Shown: in pieces, positions 7,914 to 15,297 of the stretch
Layout: every line of letters begins with the position of its first letter
How positions within the stretch are numbered: position 1 is the first letter of the stretch
NCBI GenBank assembly: GCA_900314395.1
Contig: OMVB01000022.1
Span: forward strand, 1 to 45,990
DNA length: 45,990 bases
Source: an uncultured Prevotellaceae bacterium
Lineage (GTDB): Bacteria; Bacteroidota; Bacteroidia; Bacteroidales; UBA932
Reading direction: 5' to 3'
Notes under the pieces: model-generated
The model's database searches: none
What the model was told of the DNA's origin: nothing
The model's input: the letters and a program-made list of their open reading frames with translations, nothing else
Made by a program: the position numbers and the translations under genes

Positions 7914-7944
7914 TTGCAATTGCGGAATTTTCTATATATATTTG
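7914..7944 (+). promoter_or_regulatory. Bacteroidota-type promoter of the fimbrial operon
   Basis: A TTG core (7914-7916) is followed, about 20 bp later, by TATATTTG (7937-7944), which matches TAnnTTTG exactly. The first gene of the operon starts at 7965, leaving a leader of about 15 bases. A TTG codon in this stretch keeps the reading frame open upstream, but the promoter overlap argues against a start there. Confidence 0.65.
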
Positions 7945-7964
7945 CGAGAATTTTTGTATATGCT

Positions 7965-8552
7965 ATGACTAAATGGGGGAAAGCACTTTTTGCTTTAGTG
8001 TGCTTGGCCGTTGCAGTTTCAAGTTTTGCTCAGACGACAGGACTTAAAACTAACCTGCTTTACGACGCTACAGCTACATTCAATGTTGGCGCCGAGGTGG
8101 CAATTGGCCATCACTATTCAGTAGACGTTTCAGGGAACTATAATCCCTGGACCTGGAAGGATAACACCAAATGGAAGCACTGGCTTGTGCAGCCGGAACT
8201 CCGTTATTGGACCTGTTCTCCTTTTGCAGGCCACTTCTTCGGCCTGCATGCTATTGTCGGACAATTCAATATCGGCAATATCGACATCGGGCTAAAGATT
8301 CCGGGAACGGACTTCTCCAATCTTAAGGACCATCGTTATCAGGGATGGGCTGCCGGTGCAGGTGTAGCTTATGGTTACGCGCTGCCGCTTGCCCGTCATT
8401 GGAACATAGAGTTTGAGATTGGTGCCGGTGCCATCTATACCAAGGCCGACAGTTTTGAGTGTGACGTTTGCAGCCGCCCCACGGCGCAGAATATCAAAAA
8501 GCTGCGTCCGATGCTTACGAAGGCCGCCATTTCCATAGTATATTTATTCTGA
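7965..8552 (+). CDS. DUF3575 family outer-membrane protein of the fimbrial locus
   Basis: This 195-residue protein starts at ATG 7965, just downstream of a good promoter. Its signal peptide is MTKWGKALFALVCLAVAVSSFAQ. The mature sequence TGLKTNLLYDATATFNVGAE, then DVSGNYNPW, WLVQPELRYW, FFGLHAIVGQFN and the C-terminal aromatic ISIVYLF match DUF3575, a small barrel family. DUF3575 genes commonly lead Mfa-type fimbrial operons in Bacteroidales. It is followed 7 bases later by a DUF3868/OmpA-like gene, and the pair probably forms the outer-membrane part of the fimbrial machinery. The exact function of DUF3575 is not known. Confidence 0.85.
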   Translation: MTKWGKALFALVCLAVAVSSFAQTTGLKTNLLYDATATFNVGAEVAIGHHYSVDVSGNYNPWTWKDNTKWKHWLVQPELRYWTCSPFAGHFFGLHAIVGQFNIGNIDIGLKIPGTDFSNLKDHRYQGWAAGAGVAYGYALPLARHWNIEFEIGAGAIYTKADSFECDVCSRPTAQNIKKLRPMLTKAAISIVYLF

Positions 8553-8559
8553 TGACAAT

Positions 8560-9597
8560 ATGAAAAAGATAATATTGATACTGTCATCGATTGCATTGTC
8601 AGTTACTGCAATGGTGGCTCAGACCGCAGAAAACGTCAATCTGGCCCGTCAGGGCAAACTTATGACCCTGGAAATGAATGTCTCCCTGGCCGATGTCGCC
8701 CCGGGCAGCAACGGTGTAGTTGTCCTGACCCCCGTTCTCAGGAACGGACAGAACAGCGCCGCTTTCAGGCCTATAGCCGTTTATTCCAGGAACCAGTGGT
8801 ATTACTATGACCGCAAGGGGCAGAAAGCCAGCGGCAACGCAGATGAGATACTGCTTCGCAGCGGCCGCCAGAAGTCTCTTGCCTACAGCGACCAGATGGC
8901 CTACAACGACCAGTGGATGAACGGAGCGGAGCTTGTGCTGGAGCGCCGCAATCTTGGCTGCTGCGGCAGCGAAAAAGCGGCCGGGAGCGACTTTCTGGTG
9001 AGGTACCGTGACATCGTGGACGAGACCAATACTATTATAGTAGAGAAGATTGATACGGTTGTAAAGGAGACTGCTTCTGTAATCCGCTCCATGGCCGGAA
9101 GGGCTTTCGTGGACTTCCGCGCCAGCAGCTCAGAGGTCGATGTCAACTATCACAGCAACCTCTCAGAGCTTGGACACATCCTGTCTACTATCGACTCACT
9201 CAAGACCGCCGGAGTCAACATAGGCAATATAGAAATCAGGGGATATGCATCCCCGGATGGCCCTTACAAGAAGAACGCGGCTCTTGCAGAGGCCAGGACC
9301 AACGCAATTGCAAACTACGTGCGAGAGAGGGTGAACCTTCCTGCCGATGCAGTTGTAACTTCCTGGGAGGCAGAGAATTGGGCCGGCCTGAGGGAGTTTG
9401 TCGCAGCATCGTCACTTAAGGACAAGGATGCCATCCTGAAGGTTATCGACTCCGATGAACAGCCGGATGCAAAGGAGAGCACGCTAAAAAAGAAGCATGC
9501 CGCTTCTTACGAGGTTCTGCGCAAGGAGTGCTTCCCGTTCCTGAGGCGTACAGACTACAGGATCAACTATACCGTAGAGACCAAAACGGAAAAATAA
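8560..9597 (+). CDS. DUF3868 domain protein with OmpA-like C-terminus
   Basis: This is a 345-residue protein with signal peptide MKKIILILSSIALSVTAMVAQ. The N-terminal half (to about 150) has the strand-rich pattern of DUF3868: LMTLEMNVSLADV, VVVLTPVLRNGQN, FRPIAVYSRNQWYYYDR. The C-terminal half is OmpA-like: VDFRASSSEVDVNY, then IEIRGYASPDGPYKKNAALAEAR with the peptidoglycan-binding NAxLxxxR pattern, then VVTSWEAENW. It would sit in the periplasm anchored to peptidoglycan or the outer membrane. DUF3575 and DUF3868 are regular companions of Mfa1/Mfa2 genes. It lies 23 bases before the Mfa1-like gene and is presumably in the same transcript. Confidence 0.8.
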   Translation: MKKIILILSSIALSVTAMVAQTAENVNLARQGKLMTLEMNVSLADVAPGSNGVVVLTPVLRNGQNSAAFRPIAVYSRNQWYYYDRKGQKASGNADEILLRSGRQKSLAYSDQMAYNDQWMNGAELVLERRNLGCCGSEKAAGSDFLVRYRDIVDETNTIIVEKIDTVVKETASVIRSMAGRAFVDFRASSSEVDVNYHSNLSELGHILSTIDSLKTAGVNIGNIEIRGYASPDGPYKKNAALAEARTNAIANYVRERVNLPADAVVTSWEAENWAGLREFVAASSLKDKDAILKVIDSDEQPDAKESTLKKKHAASYEVLRKECFPFLRRTDYRINYTVETKTEK

Positions 9598-9620
9598 CAT
9601 TAACACTTAATCTTATAATT

Positions 9621-11414
9621 ATGAAAATCAAACATTTGCTTATTGCCGCGCTTGCCACAGTAGCTCTGGCAGCGTGCAACAAGGAGAATGGAGGCAATGA
9701 GGAGGTCCTTGACGGAGGAACTCATTATGTAGCCTTCCAGATTGCAGCTCCCGGTTCCAAGGCTGTAGAGGCCGGCGCCGACTTTGAGAATGCTGTACAC
9801 GATGTACACTTCTTCTTCTACAAGAATGGTAACTATGTTACCAAGGGAACCGTTAACGGTTTCACTCCTACATTCGAGCCCGTTAGCGGCCAGGATTATT
9901 CACATCGGATGACAAATGCCGTTGTGGCACTCAAGTCTGACGGCCCTAAGCCTAATCAGGTTCTTGCAGTACTGAACGCCCAAAATCCTTCTGTTTTTGA
10001 GGGAGTTAACCTGGACCGTGCGTTGAATCTTCTGCAGGATGACAACGCCGACGACGGAAGCAAGTGCAGCAATTATGTTGTTGCACACAACGGACTGCTG
10101 TATTTTACAATGTCCAACGCTTCTTATTTCAGCGCTTCCACTTCCAAAGCCGTCACCGCTACATCAATTCCTTATGTCTTCGATACAGAGTCAGATGCTC
10201 TTAACAACCCTGTATGGATGTATGTAGACCGTCTTGCAGCAAAGGTAGAGACAACAATCGGAACTCCTACTGCAACTGTAGTTGTTACTGCAAATGCAAC
10301 AAATGTTAATTATGAGGTAACTGTAAGGGGATGGACCCTTAACGGAGTAAACGAAACCGGTTATATCTTCAAGCATATCAACAATGCCTGGATGGAGGAT
10401 ACTTATGCAATTTTCGATCAGGGTTGGATGCGTACTCCTACAGGTACTTTCCGTTCCGGTTGGGCAGAGGACCCCAACTATGCTGTAACAGCAACTCATG
10501 ACAAGAGCTCATATCCTGTTACCAACAGGGAATACAACCAGGACAAATCCCCGCTTGTTTACGGTCTTTCCCGTGAACTTTACAACAGGGCAAAACTTGC
10601 AAATCTTGACAATCCTGCTCACAACACTGTAACTATGGATATGATCAAGAAGCAGTACTGCTATGAGAATACCTTCAACGAGGTTCTTGCAGAGAGCTTC
10701 CGTAACGTAGGTACTCACGTCCTTGTTTTTGCACAGGCAAAGAAAGTGGGTGAGGCAAATTACACCGACGTTTACGAGTATCATAAGAACTATCTCAACG
10801 AGGCCGACTATCTCCAGAGAATCCTTGACGATTCAAAGGGTAGCGGAGATTACAAGCGCGAGTTCTTTATCGGTGCCGATGAAACAGCAGCTGCCGGCAA
10901 TGCCATTACAACTGCCAATCTTAAGATAGAGCGTGCCATCATGGAGAACAATATCATCAAGAAACCTACCGCAGGACACAGCAACTTCCGCGTTTCCGCT
11001 TTCATCGATGAGACTACCATTCCTTCAGGAAGCAAGCTTTATGTAAGCCGCAACGGAGCAGCCCTTGTAGAGGCTACCGCCGACGACAAGACCATCGCCT
11101 TTGGTGAGAACGTATACGCCCTTGCCAACAAGCTTGAGAATGGCTGGATGGTATACTTTGTTCCCATCAAGCATACCAATGGATACACAGAGCCCGGAAA
11201 GGTATTCGAGGGCAACTACGGCGTAGTCCGCAACAACTGGTACAAGGTAGAGACCGGTGCCATCAACACCCTTGGCATGGGTATCTGGGATCCTGAGACA
11301 GGAGAAAATGTCCAGATTGTTCCGGATGACAAGAATGACAACTGGTATCTTGCTGCACAGATACGCATCAATGCGTGGAATGTAGTAACCCAGACTTCAC
11401 CCCTTGAGGAGTAA
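9621..11414 (+). CDS. mfa1: Mfa1-like major fimbrial subunit (fimbrillin lipoprotein precursor)
   Basis: This is a 597-residue precursor starting at ATG 9621. The signal MKIKHLLIAALATVALAAC has a lipobox ending at Cys19. The early segment VHDVHFFFYKNGNYV and the middle VWMYVDRLAAKVETTIG are typical of Mfa1-family fimbrillins. The late segment NYGVVRNNWYKVETGAINTLG is the conserved 'VVRN..Y' region. The C-terminal YLAAQIRINAWNVVTQTSPLEE resembles the strand donated between subunits. In this family the lipidated precursor reaches the surface and is trimmed by a protease before polymerisation. Codon use is more biased to U/A-ending codons (GTT, CTT, GCA) than its neighbours, as in highly expressed genes. 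The gene is 3 bases from the Mfa2-like anchor gene. Confidence 0.85.
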   Translation: MKIKHLLIAALATVALAACNKENGGNEEVLDGGTHYVAFQIAAPGSKAVEAGADFENAVHDVHFFFYKNGNYVTKGTVNGFTPTFEPVSGQDYSHRMTNAVVALKSDGPKPNQVLAVLNAQNPSVFEGVNLDRALNLLQDDNADDGSKCSNYVVAHNGLLYFTMSNASYFSASTSKAVTATSIPYVFDTESDALNNPVWMYVDRLAAKVETTIGTPTATVVVTANATNVNYEVTVRGWTLNGVNETGYIFKHINNAWMEDTYAIFDQGWMRTPTGTFRSGWAEDPNYAVTATHDKSSYPVTNREYNQDKSPLVYGLSRELYNRAKLANLDNPAHNTVTMDMIKKQYCYENTFNEVLAESFRNVGTHVLVFAQAKKVGEANYTDVYEYHKNYLNEADYLQRILDDSKGSGDYKREFFIGADETAAAGNAITTANLKIERAIMENNIIKKPTAGHSNFRVSAFIDETTIPSGSKLYVSRNGAALVEATADDKTIAFGENVYALANKLENGWMVYFVPIKHTNGYTEPGKVFEGNYGVVRNNWYKVETGAINTLGMGIWDPETGENVQIVPDDKNDNWYLAAQIRINAWNVVTQTSPLEE

Positions 11415-11417
11415 TTC

Positions 11418-12431
11418 ATGAGATTAAGAGCTACTATATTTTCCCTGACAACAGTCGTTCTGGGACTGCTTACCGCTTCTTGCGACAGCGCTATTTACGA
11501 TAGCGCTGGCGCTTGCAGCGTGGCAGTGAAATTCAAGTACGACTACAATATGAAGTTTGCAGACGCGTTTGCAAACGAGGTGAAGTCCGTAGCTGTCTAT
11601 GCCTTCAGGAGGAACGGGGATTTTGCCGCAATGGCAGGAGAATCCGGCGACCAGCTGGCAAAAAACGGTTACGTACTTACCTTCAGGGATATAGAGCCAG
11701 GTTATTATGATCTTGTAGCATGGTGCGGAACCGGAGACGAGGGCAGCCTTTTCTCCTTGACCACCCCGGCGACAAAAGATGAACTTTTCTGCAAACTGCA
11801 AAAAAAGACAAAGGCCATTTCTTATATAGATACGGACCCCGGAACCCTGTATTACGGCTACCTGGACAATGTTTATCTGGACAGGTACACGTCAAAATCG
11901 GCAGAGGTGAAGGAATTCTCCCTGGTAAAGAACACCAATAACATCCGCGTATTGCTCCAGTCCCTGAACCAGAGCGAAACCCTTACCCCGGAGGAGTTCG
12001 ACATCTATATTACGGACAACAATGCCGTCCTTGACTGGGAGAACGGGCTGTCCCTTCCTGCGGACATCTCCTACTATCCTTGGGGACAGAAGCAGGGCTC
12101 CGTAGAATATGACGGCGGCCAGAGCCTCCTTACCGCGGTTGTTGCAGAATTCACCGTAAACCGTTTGTTCAAGAAGACCACGGACAAGACTTACCTTGTA
12201 GTGGAAGACAAGAATACCGGAGACGTAGTGCTCCGTATTCCCCTTGTAGATTACTTCCTTCTTGTAAAGAGTAATTACAACAAGCAGATGACAGATCAGG
12301 AGTACCTGGACCGCCAGGACGACTACTCCATCACCTTCTTCCTGGACAATAATCATGGCTGGTCGATAGCCTCCGGTATTTACATTAACGGCTGGTTTAT
12401 CGTCCTTAACCAGGGAGACTTGGAGAACTGA
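11418..12431 (+). CDS. mfa2: FimB/Mfa2 family fimbrial anchor lipoprotein
   Basis: This is a 337-residue protein with lipoprotein signal MRLRATIFSLTTVVLGLLTASC (Cys22). The next part, VAVKFKYDYNMKFADAFANE, followed by VKSVAVYAFRRNGDF and GYYDLVAWCG, is the recognisable N-terminal pattern of FimB/Mfa2 proteins. These cap the base of the fimbria, stop its elongation and hold it in the outer membrane. The late TYLVVEDKNTGDVVLRIPLVDYFLL and DYSITFFLDN also fit. It starts 3 bases after the Mfa1-like gene and its stop shares one base with the next ATG, so the operon is translationally coupled. Confidence 0.88.
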   Translation: MRLRATIFSLTTVVLGLLTASCDSAIYDSAGACSVAVKFKYDYNMKFADAFANEVKSVAVYAFRRNGDFAAMAGESGDQLAKNGYVLTFRDIEPGYYDLVAWCGTGDEGSLFSLTTPATKDELFCKLQKKTKAISYIDTDPGTLYYGYLDNVYLDRYTSKSAEVKEFSLVKNTNNIRVLLQSLNQSETLTPEEFDIYITDNNAVLDWENGLSLPADISYYPWGQKQGSVEYDGGQSLLTAVVAEFTVNRLFKKTTDKTYLVVEDKNTGDVVLRIPLVDYFLLVKSNYNKQMTDQEYLDRQDDYSITFFLDNNHGWSIASGIYINGWFIVLNQGDLEN

Positions 12432-13711
12432 TGAAAAAGGCTTTGAATATGGTTATGACAGCCCTGTTGCTGGCCGGCTTTATGGCCGCCTGCAGCAAGG
12501 AGGGCCCTGCCGTCACCACCGGAGACGATGTGGTGACCCGCGGTCCCGTAACCGTAAGCCTTGATATCTGTGTAAACAGTCTCTCCGGACTTGGCCAGAC
12601 CAAAGCCCTGTTTGACGGGGACCTTGACGGGACCGCGGCAGAAAACAAGATAGACGACTTCGCTCTTTATCTCTTTGACGCTTCCGACGCTTACAAGACG
12701 GAAGGCGGTGTACAGGTGTTTGACCCCACCAAGGCAAAACAGTTGCTATCCGCTCCGGTGACATCGCTGGACGGCAGAATGGTGGGAACCATCTACAGGA
12801 CAGAGTTCACCCTTACCAAGACGGTGAAGTCCCTTGCCGTCCTGATGCTGGCCAACTTGGGATCTTCCAACTATAAAAGCATCGGTTCCGCAACGACCAC
12901 ATCCATGGCCTATGTCGTGGATTACTTGTCAGACAGGAACAACCTTGCCAGCATCGGCATAGATTACGTTCCTTCTGCGGACTATGGCAAGACAAAGGGT
13001 ATCCCCATGTACGGATGGAAGCTGTTCGGAGACATGGGAGGAAGTGCCGCAGAGGACCAGACCAAGGCCCTGAAGTTCTTCAAAGGCATGTCCACACCTC
13101 TGACAAAGACCGGCTTTACAAGTGCGGCGGAGGTTGAGGCCTATGCTTCCAGGGGCTTTGTCTCAGACGACGATGTCCTTGCCCTGAACCGCTCCCTTGC
13201 ACGCATCCGCTTCCGTTACGACCCCGCTCCCGGAGCGCATTCCGTAACGATTAACTATGTGAAGCTCTTCTGCTATCGTGACCACATCGCCCCACTCCCG
13301 CTGTACTTCTTTGAGGCGGATCCGCGGACTCCGTTCGACCCTGTAACCGACTGGGGTACTGCAAAGGAGGTAGATGTGGACTTCAAGCTGATTGACGGTG
13401 TCCTGACCCTTTATGTCCCTGAATTCAACGTAAATTCTGCCAAGAACCAGAGCTTCGAGCCCTACCTGAAGGTGCAGATCAAGGACAACACAGACGATGT
13501 CCTTTACACCTTCACTCCAACTACCATTACGGTAGTGGACGCCCTGCATGGAAGCGTAAGCTATCCGGCACAGGGAAAGACTTCCTGGCTGCATTTCCGT
13601 TCCATGTCGGACAAAACGATTCCGGGTGGCGGAACCGTAGTCGCAGGCACATATTTTAACATTGTACGCAACTACACTTACGAGTGGGTGGCAACCGGTA
13701 TAACCCAATGA
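12431..13711 (+). CDS. Minor fimbrillin-like lipoprotein
   Basis: This 426-residue protein has lipoprotein signal MKKALNMVMTALLLAGFMAAC (Cys21). The segment VTVSLDICVNSLSG, then ENKIDDFALYLFDASD, is the N-terminal 'I..LYLFD' pattern of fimbrillin family subunits. LARIRFRYDPAPGAHSVTIN and the C-terminal GGGTVVAGTYFNIVRNYTYEW give the 'NIVRNY.Y' motif shared with other fimbrillins. Position after the anchor gene matches the place of accessory subunits (Mfa3/Mfa4 type) in other Bacteroidales. It overlaps the anchor gene by one base and the next gene by 4 bases. Confidence 0.75.
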   Translation: MKKALNMVMTALLLAGFMAACSKEGPAVTTGDDVVTRGPVTVSLDICVNSLSGLGQTKALFDGDLDGTAAENKIDDFALYLFDASDAYKTEGGVQVFDPTKAKQLLSAPVTSLDGRMVGTIYRTEFTLTKTVKSLAVLMLANLGSSNYKSIGSATTTSMAYVVDYLSDRNNLASIGIDYVPSADYGKTKGIPMYGWKLFGDMGGSAAEDQTKALKFFKGMSTPLTKTGFTSAAEVEAYASRGFVSDDDVLALNRSLARIRFRYDPAPGAHSVTINYVKLFCYRDHIAPLPLYFFEADPRTPFDPVTDWGTAKEVDVDFKLIDGVLTLYVPEFNVNSAKNQSFEPYLKVQIKDNTDDVLYTFTPTTITVVDALHGSVSYPAQGKTSWLHFRSMSDKTIPGGGTVVAGTYFNIVRNYTYEWVATGITQ

Positions 13712-15297
13712 TAAAGAAAGGTCTCATACTGCTGTTTTTCATGGCGGCCCTCTGCGGGTGCGTCCTTGAAAAATATGATTCGGATTCCTGCGCCGATGGC
13801 TCCAGGGGCCCGTTCTACCTTGCTTTGCAGTTTGTGCCGCAGGGTAACAGCGCGGAGACCAAGGCAGGGAACAACCTGGACGCCCTGCTGCGCCACGGCA
13901 GCCTTGACGAGATGCTGGTTGCAAACGTCGATGTCTACTTCTATGACAATAAGGGAGATTACCTGGGCTTCGCCCACATGGGCATAACGGACGGCCAGCA
14001 GACAGAGGGCGCCACGTCCCCTGAGGAAAGCTATATCGGCGGCCAGGTGATAGGACCGCTTAATTACAGGCCTTACAAGATGCTGGTGATGGCTAATCTT
14101 TCATCCGCCCAGCAGGACCTGTTCAAAGACAAGGACCTTGATGATGCGATAGCCCTTTACCAGGATTCCGCATCCTGGCTGTCAGACCCCGTAGATATTA
14201 CATATCAGGGAGTTACATATGCTGGCAGAAAGCCTTTTGTCATGACTGCCGGCTCTTATATGAACAATGTGGGCACACCAATCTGCGACATCGCCATTAC
14301 AGAGCGCAACCTCAAGCACAAGGAGGAGGAAGCCGCCGCTTCAAAACTTGATGTCTATCTGGAGAGGATGGCTGCAAAGGTAACCCTTCAGGTAAAGCAG
14401 CAGGGAAGCGAGCCAACCCCGCAGCTGAGCATTCCCGTGGTTACGGCCCGCGACAACGTCACTGCTAAGGTAGAGATACTTGGCTGGGCCCTTAACGCCA
14501 CAAACAACAGCAGTTACTACCTGAAGCACATCGACAAGAACTGGAACTTCAGCTGGAAGTGGAACAACGACAGGCGTTACCGCAGTTACTGGGCGAAGGA
14601 TACCAACTACAGCCCGGACAACACTCCGGCAGACTACACATTCAGTTCCTGGGATGGTATCACCAACACCCTTACGCTTGACGGCGGTTATTTCAAAGGC
14701 AGTGAATGCTGCCTGGAGAATACATCGGAGATTTGTACAAAAGCGACGATGTATTCCCGTACAACCCACATTCTTGTAAAGGCAAAATTCGTGTTCGGAC
14801 TTTCTTCCGGCACCGATGATGACCATTACACGGACGCCGATGCAGACATTTACCGTTACAACGGTGTGTTCTACACGGCTTCCAACCTTACAGCCCAGAC
14901 GGGAAAGAACCCCGGGGACGCCGGAGTGACTCTTTTTCCTCAGGGACAGATGTATTACAAGGTGCCGATAGAGCATCTTGGCGGCTGGGACGGCACGGGT
15001 GATTCTTACGGCATCGGCACATATGGAGTAGTGCGCAACCATGTGTATGAAATCACCATCAGCGGAATCGGCGGCGTGGGCTCTCCCCGCCCGTCAGACA
15101 CATCCGCAGCCATTGTGCCCACACCTGCGGGAGACGACCATATTCTCTCGCTTTATTGCAAAGCAGCTCCTTGGACGCAGTTTGTCCAGAGTTTTGTTTT
15201 CATAGATCCCCGCTCCGGTGCGGTTTACTTCGATGTTACGACAACCGGACAGGATCTTGAGAATGAATTTGACGACGATAACGACGATTGGTATTAA
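13708..15297 (+). CDS. Second Mfa1-like fimbrillin (accessory subunit)
   Basis: This 529-residue precursor starts at ATG 13708, inside the previous stop (ATGA). The 8-codon upstream extension has no signal peptide. The signal MIKKGLILLFFMAALCGC has its lipobox Cys at 18. It shares order and motifs with the 9621 subunit: VDVYFYDNKGDYLGF early, LDVYLERMAAKVTLQV in the middle, CCLENTSEICTKATMYSRTT (compare QYCYENTF in the first), and late YGIGTYGVVRNHVYEITISG. The C-terminus ends in a run of acidic residues (ENEFDDDNDDWY). It is probably an accessory fimbrillin polymerised in or near the tip, by analogy with Mfa3-Mfa5. Its stop overlaps the next ATG by one base. Confidence 0.75.
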   Translation: MIKKGLILLFFMAALCGCVLEKYDSDSCADGSRGPFYLALQFVPQGNSAETKAGNNLDALLRHGSLDEMLVANVDVYFYDNKGDYLGFAHMGITDGQQTEGATSPEESYIGGQVIGPLNYRPYKMLVMANLSSAQQDLFKDKDLDDAIALYQDSASWLSDPVDITYQGVTYAGRKPFVMTAGSYMNNVGTPICDIAITERNLKHKEEEAAASKLDVYLERMAAKVTLQVKQQGSEPTPQLSIPVVTARDNVTAKVEILGWALNATNNSSYYLKHIDKNWNFSWKWNNDRRYRSYWAKDTNYSPDNTPADYTFSSWDGITNTLTLDGGYFKGSECCLENTSEICTKATMYSRTTHILVKAKFVFGLSSGTDDDHYTDADADIYRYNGVFYTASNLTAQTGKNPGDAGVTLFPQGQMYYKVPIEHLGGWDGTGDSYGIGTYGVVRNHVYEITISGIGGVGSPRPSDTSAAIVPTPAGDDHILSLYCKAAPWTQFVQSFVFIDPRSGAVYFDVTTTGQDLENEFDDDNDDWY

